The translations under genes were made by a program, and so were the position numbers. This document shows, piece by piece, positions 10,690 through 21,444 of a stretch of 64,000 nucleotides of DNA (within the stretch, counting starts at the first letter, position 1; each line of letters begins with the position of its first letter). The DNA comes from Dendrolimus kikuchii (taxonomy: Eukaryota; Arthropoda; Insecta; Lepidoptera; Lasiocampidae), in the NCBI GenBank assembly GCA_019925095.2, contig CM034398.1, positions 10,803,001 to 10,867,000 on the forward strand, read 5' to 3'. The notes beneath the pieces are model-generated. The model worked only from the letters and a program-made list of their open reading frames with translations, was not told where the DNA came from and did not search any database.

Positions 10690-11560
10690 TACAGCCGGTC
10701 TTTTATCCCATTTTTTAGGGTTCCGAAGCACCATTTCGGCAAAACGAAACCTTTACAAAATCATCTAGTCCATTCGTCCGTCGGTCTGTGTATGTCACAT
10801 TTTTCTCAAAAACTACAGTCTATATTGATAAAACATGGTAGATAAAAATCCGGGGTGGCGCTACATAAACGTATGTAGGGATAAAAAAATAAAAAATGAT
10901 TAACGATTTTTTGCATAAAATTTTGCGCTTGTTACTATAACTTAAAATTTATTACTTTTGCTTTATTTCCATCAATGACTATATTTTTTCAAAATCTTGC
11001 AATAATATTACTGGAATAAATTCATAATTTTTTGGCAAACTTCGAAAATTCGTGGGGGCAGCGTACATTTTTAAGATTTTTTTATTGTAACTCCAATTAG
11101 ACAAAATATATTAGTAATGGATTTGTATTATGAAAAGAAACAGTTTTATTTGATACATCTCTCACCGATATTCCTCATATTTTGCAGTTCTTTTTCTGGC
11201 ATTTTTATCAATACTAGTGGTCGCCCGTGCTCGAAATTCGACCATAATAATTTATGTCAAAGACTATAACTTCAATAATCAAAAATTTCGCTAAGGCTAC
11301 ACTGTTAATTTGACTTGAACAATAAACAAAAGATATATAGGTATATGCGTGTGTATTTCAAATACATGGTAGGGTGTGCAATTTTTTTTATTGATTTAAT
11401 GTATTTTTAATGCATAATTTAAAAAAAAAATTGCATTCGTCGCTTCTTCTCTATATAAACTATAAGTGTGCGAAATTTCATACTCTTCCATCCGCGCAAT
11501 ATTCGTAAAAAGAGGTGCAGTTTTTGCTTCACGTATTAATATATAGATTCAAAAAAAATT
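10690..11560 (+). repeat. GGGTTCCG-type dispersed repeat
   Basis: Starts near TTTTTTAGGGTTCCGAAGCACC, followed by GTCCGTCGGTCTGTGTATGTCAC and a long AT-rich body. This opening is typical of an abundant lepidopteran non-coding repeat. A short related piece (AGAGTTCCGTGTTCCG) is at about 28231. The 3' boundary is approximate. Confidence 0.4.
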
Positions 11561-12020
11561 TTATGAATATAATCGGATTCGAATAATAGAAACTCTAAAA
11601 GCATACAACCAAAAACACCCCCATTTTTCAAATGTAACTTGCCCTATTTTGTTCTAATTTAATTTTAAATAGATTTTGAACAAGTGTCACCTTAAATTTT
11701 TAAACAATTATCCTCAGTATACTTGAAATGGACATAAGGTCGGGATAAGTTTTTATGATTTCAGAAGCACGTACTTTCAACGTACCATCAAATATTTACT
11801 TACATAAACATGTCACAATAAGACGTCGTTACTATTTTTAACCCACCTAACACAACCCACATGCTTTTGTGAGATTTTCTTTAACCTCATATAATTATGT
11901 GACACCTTCGTACAGATACAGAGGTACATTAAAGATACCTTCCTTCGAAATTATTCATTGAATTGTTTCCAAGTAAAATGGTTATGATATACACATATAA
12001 ACGGGCGGATATACTGAAAT
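11561..12020. other. Intergenic, no feature recognised
   Basis: AT-rich filler between the preceding repeat and the mariner insertion; no gene or repeat partner seen. Confidence 0.35.
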
Positions 12021-13294
12021 TACCAGGCCACTCAGATATTATTGCGAAAAAAGTTTTTATGTATGAAAATATGATTATATATTATTAAGAATAGGTACGT
12101 TCCAATTTCAAAATTTCCCTCCACTTTGTTTGCGAGCTGATTTAAATTATCGTGTCTCATTGAAAAATGGATCTGCGCCGGGAACATTTTTGCGCTATGA
12201 TTTTTTACGATTTCAAGTGTCGCCTGTAACCGGACGAATCGTACGATAGACTTCAAATGGCATTCATGGATAAAGGCCCTTCTAAGGCAATGGTGTATCG
12301 TTGGTACAACGACTTCAAGCGCGGTCGTCTAACTTTGGGGGATGTAGAAAGAAATGGTCGCCCTTTAGCAGTTGTTACGGAAGAAAATGTGCTAGCAGTG
12401 AAAAATATAATCCAAGACAATAGGCGAGTTACGTATCAAGAGATTCAGCACGTACTGCATATTGGATCGGGAAGCCTTCACGAGATTCTACAAGTGTATC
12501 TTCGCGTGAGGAGGATAATTTCACGCTGGGTACCGCATAACCTCACCGATGCTTCGAAGCCGGCCCGGGTGGAATGGTGCCGTGATATGGATAAACAAAT
12601 TTGAAGCAGGCTCGTCTCGACATGTTTACGATATCATTCCAGGTGAAGAGTCCTGGATTTATCAATACGATTCAGAAACGAAGCGCCAATCGACGGTTTG
12701 GGTGTTTCAAAACGAATCAACGCCTACCAAAGTGAAGCAATCTAGAAGCGGGGGGAAGATTTTGATCGCGAGCTTTTTCAATTTGACTGACTACTTGGTG
12801 TCAATTCCTTTGCGGAACCAAAGAAGCATGAACGCTGAATGGTATACTACCAAATGCTTGACAGAAATTTTCTCTGTTGTGGGCAACAAGCGACCAAACA
12901 CAGGGCTCCGCGGGCTACTCCTCCACTATGACGACGCGCCCGCCCATTCCGCGCTCAAAACGAAGGACTTCCTGGACAGCACGCCGGTCAAACTTCTGGG
13001 TCACCCTCCTTACAGCTCCGACCTAGCAGCGTGTGACTTCTTTTTATTCAAGAAAATAAAAAATCAGCCCCAAGGGATACAGTTTACGTCCCCGGAAGAT
13101 GCGCTGTCAGAGTTCGAGCAAGCTGGAAACAAGGTGTCTCCGGCGGATTGGAAGAAGTGTTTCAAAAATTGGTTCAGACGCATGAAACTTTATATAGAGG
13201 CTGATGGAGAGTACTTTGAAAAGATTTAATAAAAAAATATTTACCTATAGAACGTTTTCTATTTTTGCAAAACTTTCTGAGTGTCCCACGTTTA
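12021..13294 (+). mobile_element. Mariner element (DD34D), degenerate copy
   Basis: Imperfect terminal inverted repeats are visible: the left end has CCACTCAGATATTATTGCGAAA, and the complement of the right end has ACACTCAGAAAGTTTTGCAAA. TA dinucleotides lie at the outer limits (12021-12022 and about 13293). A transposase pseudogene fills most of the interior. The length of about 1.27 kb is normal for mariner. End sequences have diverged, so the exact right end is uncertain by a few bases. Confidence 0.8.
12167..13229 (+). pseudogene. Mariner transposase pseudogene
   Basis: DNA cut-and-paste transposase of the mariner family, now broken. The first frame starts MDLRREHF, meets a TAA at 12227-12229, and continues through a helix-turn-helix region ending RNGRP and the VPHNLTD linker. 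Near 12590-12600 a frameshift moves the reading to the frame that ends at 13229. The catalytic part retains the second Asp in a YDDAPAH context and the third Asp in PPYSSDLAACD, spaced as in DD34D enzymes; the first Asp region (GEESWIYQYD) departs from the usual GDE. One stop and one frameshift rule out function from this copy. Subfamily not assigned. Confidence 0.85.
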
Positions 13295-13955
13295 TAATGC
13301 TACCGCTTTTGTCATTTGAGTATGGAATTCTATTAAAGTTGAATAAATTTAAATAAATGTCATGGGTGTCTTATCTATGCATTAATTAGTGAAACCAAAG
13401 TTTAGTCGAATTAAAATTGAACTACGAATGCAAAACTTACTTTACTGGTAAGTCCAAACTTCCACTGATATTAACAAGATACGACCGATCCAATGCAATC
13501 TTGGAAATCTAAGTTACAGGCCGAAGTTTCGCGAAAATAATAATCATCTTATCCAATTCAATTTAGAGCAACGAATATACCGTAATTAACATTGATTAAT
13601 TTACATTATAATTGTTATTAGATGGTAGAGTTAAGACTTGGTGTCGATAAACCACGACGTATTTACCATGAGCAATCGCAGCCATTTTAAATAATCATCA
13701 GGTAAAAAGCACTTCATATTGACGTGCATGTATAAAGACATCAATGAAAATAAATGAAAAGTAAGGTGTGTGCCAAAATAGTAGCAAGTGCCCTCATGTG
13801 AAACAGTCATTCATGATAGTATCTACATAAGTAAATTTGTACATGTATATAGATTATATTTTAATCTTGTATCTTTATGACAGCCCCGGATCTTGATATT
13901 TTTCTTGGTTTAACCAAAACCGAAAAAGGCTGCCTTCGCTCGCCTATATTTTTAT
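13295..13955. other. Intergenic, no feature recognised
   Basis: AT-rich sequence between the mariner and the next LINE tail; no supported gene. Confidence 0.35.
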
Positions 13956-14200
13956 CTTAATCATCATCATCATCATTTCAACCATCAGACGCCCACTGAT
14001 GAACACGCGTGCGTCTGTGGTATTTATCTTATGCCTACGCACCCCGCGAAAAGTAATTAATGTGCTTAAAGTACTGGACGTCTCAGTGATTAAAGATGAG
14101 TTGTGTATTTGTCTGCGATGTTTGAATTTGCCGCCCTCTGAATTGGCCGCTCGGGGCATGGGTCCCAGCTTGACCCCAAGATCCGGCACTGCTTTATGAT
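13956..14200 (-). repeat. LINE 3' end with (ATC)n tail
   Basis: ATCATCATCATCATTTCAACC, then AGACGCCCACTGATGAAC. On the minus strand this is the common lepidopteran LINE terminus in which a GTCCAGCAGTGGACG-like motif precedes a GAT repeat. The adjacent stretch to 14200 reads on the minus strand as LGPMPRAANSEGG without stops but is not recognised. Confidence 0.45.
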
Positions 14201-14699
14201 GCATCATATACGGAATAAAATACGTAAATAAATTTCAAGTTAGTTTTTGAGATATATAGAGTATTTCCGATTAAATTCTTTTTATATTTCCGTAGCCCTC
14301 TCTATGGAACTCTTCATAATTCGTGGATTGCCACGTACTTGCTCAATTTTTTTAACGTTTTACAAAACATTTGTTCGTGTTACACCACGAAATATGATTT
14401 TAACATATTATACAGTAGCTCGCCCCATCAGTTGGTCACGCAGTATTTTCATTTTATATTCACCTAATTTGAAATATATCAAAATGAAACATGCAGGAAA
14501 TTTTTTAATAAAACTCTTGTTTTAAATCATAAACTTGTTATTGATAATTGTTGAGCTATTTCGAAGCCTATTCGAGATAAACTTTAAAAATTAATACAAA
14601 CAAAAAATTTGAAAACGGTAAGGCAAGTCTCTTAAATTTTATGATTTATTTGAAATCATATAAACATACGCTTGAATTTTATTTATTGGTGTACGGGTT
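14201..14699. other. Intergenic, no feature recognised
   Basis: AT-rich. A 92-codon frame at 14247-14525 shows no domain or splice context and is not supported. Confidence 0.35.
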
Positions 14700-14895
14700 T
14701 TTTTTCAGTTTGCTTATGGAAAAACCAGTTATCCACCTGATGGTAAGTGGGTACCGTTGCCTACGAATATCTGGAGCACTAAAGGTGCCGATATATTATC
14801 AACATCGATAAGACTTTAAATACGTATCTGTTTACATTCCTTTTGAAGAGCCACATATACTAGCCATATATAGCCACCACATACCTATGGTAGCG
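14700..14895 (-). repeat. CR1-like LINE 3' tail
   Basis: CCACCTGATGGTAAGTGGGTACCGTTGCC, a GGAGCACTAAAGGTGCCGAT-like block and TTTTGAAGAGCC parallel the tail at 41830-42060, and inversely the region after 19904. 5'-truncated, non-coding. Confidence 0.5.
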
Positions 14896-16340
14896 GGAAT
14901 TAATTACATATTCCAAAAGTAATAGTTTATTAATAACAGCTATAAAAGTACTTCAAAGAACCATTGATTTAAAATAATATGAATCATAGAAAGCGCTTTG
15001 ATAATGTTAAGAGTAAATACATTAAATAAATTTTCTCTCCAAATATCGGCCCCTCCGAAGTGACAAAGTGACGGATGATAAGATGTTTCATGGTGAATAA
15101 TTTAGAGATTTTGCAAATACACTTAAGGTGACGGCTAATCCGATTACCGCACTTGGAAATTTCCCAGATTATCATTTAACGTGGAAATCTCCGCAAGAAC
15201 TTTTGTGCCACTTATTATCGCTTCAAATGTCTTAAAATAATTTCTGACTTTTTCGTTGTGAGCACTTCGTTACGGTCTCTTTCATCTTTTAATTTCTTTT
15301 TTACTTCGTTTATTTTTTTATCCTTTCCAAACGGCAGTCCCCAGTGCCTAATGTTTCAATTATTGGGCGAAATGAAAATGCAATGGACAAAATTTAATAG
15401 AAACGTTTCATCTCCGTGAAATAATATTTCAACACAAAGGCTTCACTCATTACACAAAAGAACAATATAAGAACTGTACAATTGTTTGACTTTATTATTT
15501 CCACGCAAACATGTTCGTAGCTTTTTTTATGTAATTAGATAGTCCTATTGAGACTAGAATAGGCAGAATTCAGATAATGATGACATGAGAGTGATTCCAG
15601 ACCAAGAAGGCATTAGAAAATTATTTTATTACCTAATGAATATGACTATGTCCTATGACGACTGACGAAGAAGAAAACATTGTACAGATCAAGTTTCCGA
15701 TATGTGAATACAATGGACAAGCGTTGTAAGTATATCCCCATTCCCTGAAACGGACTGTGAACATTTATAGACTGATATATAATTTAAATAAAAAATAGGA
15801 ATCGTCAAAAATAAATAAAAATGCTTGTCAGTTAGCAAAGACTTTTCGATGGTGATTTATCCGATTTCAAATCTACCTTAAATGCAGTCCAGTCAGCACA
15901 GGCCCATTGGCTGTTTGGCTCTACTCCAATTTTTATTCTCAGTACCATAAAACACCTATCATTGCAATATATGATGAAAATATTAAAGAGTGTAATAGAT
16001 TTCAAATAATACATTTCATTAATAATTTATTTTGAATAAACATCTTAAACCTTCGAACTTTTAAATGAAATATAAATGCGCCTTTTGTTTTATGTTGAAG
16101 AAGAGTAACTTTAAGGAAACCAACTAAAGTTCGCCTTTGTTGTGTTTTTCTTTAAGAATTGGTATTTTATTGTTAGCAGTTGATCTTGTAAGAATTAACT
16201 TTAAGTTACTGAACAATAGCGCTATGATTGAGCTCTGATTTTATTTCTTTCAAATGTTTTATTATGCTCCTTTTAGAAACAGATTATCAATTTGAAAAAT
16301 TGTTTTAAAAGATTTTAAGTCGTTATGGATAAACGTAACG
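14896..16340. other. Intergenic, no feature recognised
   Basis: AT-rich sequence of 1.4 kb without gene, tandem array or obvious repeat partner. Confidence 0.35.
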
Positions 16341-16344
16341 CATT

Positions 16345-16560
16345 TGATTACATACATACATACATAACTTCACGCCAGTTCCCTTGCGGGATAGGCACGA
16401 ACAACAGAGCGCCATTTAGGCCCATTCTTACACACCTCACTTGCTTCTTTGACATTCATAACTCTTGTCATGCACACTCGTCTGTTCTTAAGGCTCCTGA
16501 CATCACCCTCCGCTAGTACACGATAAATTTGATCATGGAAGGTGTGTCGTGGCCTTTTAT
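16345..16560. repeat. Dispersed repeat with CATA array and CTTCACGCC motif
   Basis: Opens with a short (CATA)n run, then AACTTCACGCCAGTTCCC, CTTACACACCTCACTTGCTTC and GGCTCCTGACATCACC. This order is common in lepidopteran intergenic DNA. Frames through it on either strand are not protein-like. Confidence 0.4.
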
Positions 16561-16614
16561 TGATCAATTTGATTAGTATATTATAATATTCTATTACGTA
16601 CATAACGAGACTTA

Positions 16615-16800
16615 TATGAAAGAAAGAAAGACTTTATTTGCAGAAATAGCGACGTGTTTACATTCCTTATATATTTTTATACTCAGCGCATATTTTGAGA
16701 ATTTATACGCCGCATTTTCAGCAAACAAGGTTCGCACTTAGCATATTGCTGTGCCGGAATTATATTCGACACAACGCTGATTTTCAGTGCAAACCTAGTT
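16615..16800. repeat. LINE-tail-like repeat
   Basis: AAAGAAAGACTTTATTTGCAG followed by TGTGCCGGAATTATATTCGACACAAC. A related stretch with TTGCCGAAACATAGTCGGACACAACAAC lies in intron 4 of the host gene at 27938-28025. Confidence 0.35.
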
Positions 16801-17009
16801 AGTTACATAGTTCCGTTTTAACCATTTGGTTTCAGAATCATAATAATGAAATGTTTTCTGTTCCTCCCAAGTTTTTTTTAATAGAATTGATAGCAAAGTT
16901 GAAAGTAGATACAAACCTACGTATATAACATTTTTTCTGATAACTATTGCGTTACGACATTACAATTATTTTTTATATCATGTTACAGGCAAAATGTTTT
17001 ATCCGTGCA

Positions 17010-17312
17010 GAAACGGAGAAAAAATACTAATTCCTGCGCTCGCGGCCGAACGTAAGAGGCAACAAAACAACCCACAGCCATATGCAAGGGTATTTGCCTG
17101 TCTGGATTGCTACCACCCTGTTCTATAGGTAGTATGCCGCCATAGTAACCTTCAGTTATGTTCCGACATCAGTGGCCCGGTTCTAGTATCCCGCCTCGAG
17201 GCCGAGAGCACATTAGTAGCACCTTTGCTGTCGCAAATGTCCATATGTGACGGTAACCACTTTCCAGCAGGTGGACCGTCAGCTTGTGAACTGTACTCCA
17301 GCAATAAAAAAT
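17010..17312 (+). repeat. SINE-like repeat, copy 2
   Basis: Same order as copy 1 (3228-3545): GTGCAGAAACGGAG, AACAACCCACAGCC, GTATGCCGCCATAGTAACC, GTAGCACCTTTGC, GACGGTAACCACTTTCC, GCAATAAAAA. More diverged than the other two copies. Confidence 0.5.
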
Positions 17313-17579
17313 GCCCATTGTCCGTTCCGGAGTCGATTCGGGAGCATGTTTTAGAATTGAGACAATTACCAGTACAAAAATACTGAAAACATTCATTTAC
17401 GATTTGGCATCGTATTGGACAGACATTTTAACTTTATTAATTGACATATAAAGAAGTAATAGGTAGTAATACCTATATTCTTTCAAAGCGACGAAGAGGG
17501 ATGAAAGTCTTGATAAAAACAATGTTTAACTGGACGCTTGATATCCATTAATTTAGTCTACTTTCGTACTTATATCTAT

Positions 17580-17655
17580 AAGTACGAAGGTATACCAAAA
17601 AAGAGATGGATGGATTGCGTAAAGAATGACATGATGATTTGTGGTGCGACAGACA
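17580..17655 (+). repeat. RTE-like LINE fragment
   Basis: The stretch reads KKRWMDCVKNDMMI, the motif found at the C-terminal end of RTE-like reverse transcriptases and also discernible, inverted and broken, at 37555-38100 and 50726-51025. Confidence 0.5.
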
Positions 17656-18074
17656 TAGTGCCCCCCCTCCCCCATAACCCCAAATGATTAGTAGAAGGTG
17701 AAAGAGAAGGGAGATTCTATCACCTTTTCATTAATAACTATTTTTTTCATATAGTCATGGTTCTGTCGGAAATTATTACTTCGGGGTTTGTGTAACCATA
17801 GCTAGATACTTCAGTTTGAGTATCATCATAGAAAAAGAATAAAGAAAAAGAATACTATGTATCATAGTATTACAAGTTGGGCCACCTGCATACCTATTGT
17901 TACATACCGAAAAAGAAATGCTGCGCACCTTGTTTATTGCCCCTCCCGCATTCGGAGTTCTTTTGTTTAATTCGTGTTTAAACTTTAAAAACATCTATTG
18001 TTATCGTACTTATTTTATGGGTGTAATAAGAGTCGAACTAATCCTTTTTTTTATGACTGTCGAAGCTTGCCAGG
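17656..18074. other. Intergenic, no feature recognised
   Basis: No supported gene; includes the C-rich run CCCCCCCTCCCCC at about 17663. Confidence 0.35.
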
Positions 18075-18372
18075 TGTGCGGGATTAACTCGGCGAACGCA
18101 ATCCTTTGTTCTATTATACACTTTACTATAAAACAATGACCGAACGGAGGGGTGAGGCAGTCAAGCGACGACTACGATACGATTAAGACGTGTGTAGTAC
18201 TTTCGATTAGCGACATAGTGACGGACTTTGCACGTGTTGAATTGCATTGAATCGTGCAGTGTGAACTGGTTGCGTACAGTTTTATTTTGTACCTGTTTTA
18301 TACGTGTTTGTACAGTTCTAATAAACTCTATAGTAATTCCAACGGCATTTATCTTTATTCGAGTCCAGTAGC
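18075..18372 (+). repeat. LTR-like dispersed repeat, copy 3
   Basis: Begins near GCCAGGTGTGCGG and contains CTATAAAAC, GTCAAGCGACGACTACGA, GTGACGGACTTTGC, TAATAAACTCTATAGTAATTCC and a final CTCGTAA. It follows copies 1 and 2 throughout but is more diverged, so it is probably an older solo LTR of the same family. Confidence 0.5.
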
Positions 18373-19084
18373 TCGTAAATAAAATAATAAATAATTCTTT
18401 TAATGATATATTATGAAAACATGTATTTTTATACATCTATATACATCAAAGTTCATATTTGTAATACATATAATAAATAGGTATTTATTACAAATTGATG
18501 TAGTCGCAATAAGTAGGCGTAATCTATGTCATAACGAAACTGAAATATCATCCTTCTGGTTTTGAAACCCTGTACGTCGTTCAACTAATGATATCCTTTT
18601 TCGCGCAGCACAGATGGTTGTGCTGCACAAGTCATTCGATATATGTATTTCCTCACGCTGTTTTCATTCACCATTTGCACGTAACTGCCGTTATAATATG
18701 TCCATCACGAAAACTGTAACGGGGGGCTTAACCTCGGATATGTCGGCTCTATATAAAAGCCTCAAAGGATTTATAGCGTTAAAAATAAATGCATGCATAC
18801 AAAATGCTAGTTAAACAGGCGCACCGTAATGAATTCTGTTCGTTGCTTTGTACACCGGGGGCTTGAATACAATCTCTCAAATGTTCAATTTTTCAAGCGG
18901 TTGCATGTCAACACACTTTATGTAAATTTCAATCAAGCCATTTTTGTTATTCGCGTACATATTGAACAAAATTTTTGAGTGACTTATCTCATGTGGCGCA
19001 AGACAAAAAGCAGCTGTTAGCTGATATTGGAATAGCGCTTGTCAATAAAACTGGTTTATGGGTATAAGATGTTTGACTAGGTCT
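18373..19084. other. Intergenic, no feature recognised
   Basis: AT-rich; the 66-codon frame at 18614-18814 has no recognisable feature. Confidence 0.35.
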
Positions 19085-19205
19085 TATTGAATATAGAGAG
19101 AGAGAGAAAGACAAATAACACTTTATTGCACACCAAAATATACAATTACAAAAACAGACCATATTTACAATATTTTCTAGGCAATACAATAGGCGGCCTT
19201 GAATA
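19085..19205 (-). repeat. LINE 3' tail
   Basis: Inverted copy of the tail at 1735-1885: AGAGAGAGAAAGACAAA, CACTTTATTGCACACC and, at the far end, AGGCGGCC. Confidence 0.5.
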
Positions 19206-19476
19206 TAAATCAAGTTTAAAGCTTAGCAGTTTGGGATTTCAGTGAAATTCGATCTACTTTGTTATTTGTTTTACAAAATTAATTTGTATTGGAAAATATA
19301 GGCATATATTTTGTTTATTATTTTTTATATGTACCTATATCCTAATTTTAGATTTAGTATTTATTTGGTATGTAGATTAATTGAACATAATAAAAACAAT
19401 TATACTAATCTAAACTAACTTAAAAAATAGTCCAGGGCTAAGCGGTACTTCACACCGGAATATAACCTTTTTATTA

Positions 19477-19904
19477 TATAAAGCACAAGTCCGTCCCCAT
19501 GTGGAGTACTGCTCTCATCTTGGGTTGGGGCACCCTAGTACCAGATACTCCTACTTGACTCCGTGCAGCACCGAGCGGTCCGGATTGTCGACGGTCCCGA
19601 GCTTACAGACAGTTTAGAACCTTGAAGTCTCAGAAAAGACGTTGGTGCTCTAAGCGTGTTCTACCGTCTGTACAATGGGAAGTATTTTAATGATTTGTTT
19701 GATTTGGTGCCTACGTCGCTATTTTACCACCGCATCGCTCGACTGGGAGTTTAACCACATTTCCTTAACACCTGAAAGTCATCCACTATAAGTGGTGCAC
19801 GCTTCTTTATGCCGTACGTGAGCAAGCTATGGAATGAACTCTCTCCCGCGGTTTTCCCAGAGCGCGATAATATGGGGCTCCTCAAAAAGGGCGTAAACAG
19901 ATAA
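19477..19904 (+). pseudogene. CR1-like LINE reverse transcriptase, C-terminal fragment
   Basis: Relic of the reverse-transcriptase protein of a CR1/Jockey-type non-LTR retrotransposon. It opens in frame with YKAQVRPHVEYCSHL, the hallmark end of the RT domain. Shifting frame, it reads ALSVFYRLYNGKYFNDLF, then FFMPYVSKLWNEL and AVFPERDNMGLLKKG before a stop at 19902-19904. Several frameshifts and stops break it. The 5' part is missing, as is usual for target-primed insertion. The following ~120 bases are the element's 3' UTR. Confidence 0.75.
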
Positions 19905-20025
19905 AGTCTCAACGTGGTAGGCAACGCATCGGCTCTCTTGGTGTTGCAGATGCCCGTGGGTGACGGTAGCCACTTGCCATCAAGATGACTTTTACCAGTT
20001 TGCCTACAAGCAAACATAAAAAAGG
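19905..20025 (+). repeat. CR1-like LINE 3' UTR
   Basis: Contains GGTGTTGCAGATGCC, GTGACGGTAGCCACTTGCC and TGCCTACAAGCAAACATAAAA. The same tail, in one or other orientation, is found at 3695-3960, 14700-14895, 41830-42060 and at the end of the three SINE-like copies. Confidence 0.6.
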
Positions 20026-20099
20026 TCCCTATAATCCCAAATCAAAAATTTATTTATTCGCATTTCATCACGACACCTTTTGTTCTAGTTTTCTACAAT

Positions 20100-20330
20100 C
20101 GTTTTGCACTGTCCGGGCTTGTCCTTGGGTGCATTTTTATATGGTCTACACAGGTATAATCTATGGTCAGTGTTATGCCACATATAAATTAAAATTGTCG
20201 AAGAGGCTTGCCTCTACGTGTTGACATTACCATGGCTCCAAGCAAGCCCTCAAAAAGTCCGGGCCATTTTTATAGCCCGTGGTCTTCAGCAACCTCGCTT
20301 CTCACGTAAACAGGTATCTTCTAAGTAAGC
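20100..20330. repeat. CCGGGCTTGTCC dispersed repeat, copy 1
   Basis: Begins CCGGGCTTGTCCTTGGGTGCAT and ends AAAGTCCGGGCC...CCCGTGGTCTTCA. The same succession occurs at 27735-27930 inside intron 4 of the host gene. The outer CCGGGC/GCCCGG words are mutually inverted. Type unknown. Confidence 0.55.
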
Positions 20331-21269
20331 GTGCTCTATCTTAGACTGCATATCCACCTGCTATCAGGCGCAATGTCGGTGAAACGAGAACCTATTCAAT
20401 ATAAAAAACCTATAGATTTGGTCCCAAATCTATAGGTATCTATAAACCTATAGAGAAATTGGTCCCAAACCACTGTCACTTGTTGGAAACGTAGCCAAAA
20501 GGCTATCTATCCTAATTATATTGAAAACCAACATGTTTCAAATAGTTTTGTAATCCATCCTAATGTTGTCTACAAGGAATTGGTTTTAATGATATGTAGT
20601 AAAATTCTTCAACTATAATTTCCTAAAAAGCTAAATAATAAATGCGAGTTTCCTACACATTTATTACAATTATCTTAACATGAATGATTGTTAATCCATA
20701 GAACAACATACATTTACCTGCTTTTTAATATCGATATTTTAGTTAACATTAAACACAAAAGTTCCGACATTAGTGCCACACTATTAATGTATTTTTAATA
20801 ATCAAAAGCATACATACCAAGGGGTAAAAGGCTATTTTGCTTTAACTTAACATTGTACGGTTTTTTTCATTCTACTGTATCTACGTAAATGTAAATGTAT
20901 TAAGAAAATATAATGAACAGGCTTCCTATTGAAATATATAGATATTTTGAATATGGGAAATAGTTGATCAATTATGTGTTTTTCTCGGACATTTGGAAAT
21001 TTGAGCTCTACTCGTGATACATTATAAAATGCAAGTAGCCTTTCATACCTCGATACCGTGAACTGTAAAAACGGCATCGGCACGGCAAACGCAACGGTAC
21101 AGAGCGAATTGAGCCTCAGGGACGTTTGTCGCCTTTAGAACCCCTTCAATGGACGTAGTACAATTGCACTTAGCTGATTTCCAGCTATTCTTAATTTTGG
21201 TGAGCAAAGGAGTGTTATATATCTATTATCAATATAAGGTGGTTTAAAAGGCATGTGTGGTTTGTAGTG
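20331..21269. other. Intergenic upstream of the chaoptin-like gene
   Basis: Contains the palindrome at 20409-20436 and otherwise AT-rich DNA. The promoter and any 5' non-coding exon of the downstream gene should lie here or further left. Possible acceptor-like pyrimidine tracts exist, but no TATA box or transcription start can be assigned with confidence. Confidence 0.3.
20409..20436. repeat. 28-bp palindrome
   Basis: CCTATAGATTTGG and CCAAATCTATAGG are exact complements separated by two bases. A partial repetition (AACCTATAGAGAAATTGGTCCCAAACC spread over 20445-20471) follows. Confidence 0.7.
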
Positions 21270-21444
21270 ATGGTGTTTGGCGATGCGTGGTGGGCGTGGG
21301 CAGTGCAGCGAGCGGCGCTGCTGGCATGGCTGCTGGTCGGCGTGCTGGCCCCGCCGCGGCTCGAGCCTTGCTTCGGTAGCCCGCTCTGCTCTTGCCACGA
21401 CACCCACATGTCGTGCATCGCGGTGCCGCTACATAGGTTCCCAG
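21270..21444 (+). CDS. Chaoptin-like gene, coding exon 1
   Basis: Encodes the signal peptide and the LRRNT cysteine cluster. It ends with the first base of a codon before the donor GTATTT at 21445. It is markedly GC-rich compared with exon 4. An in-frame GTG lies five codons upstream at 21255 but ATG at 21270 is preferred. Confidence 0.8.
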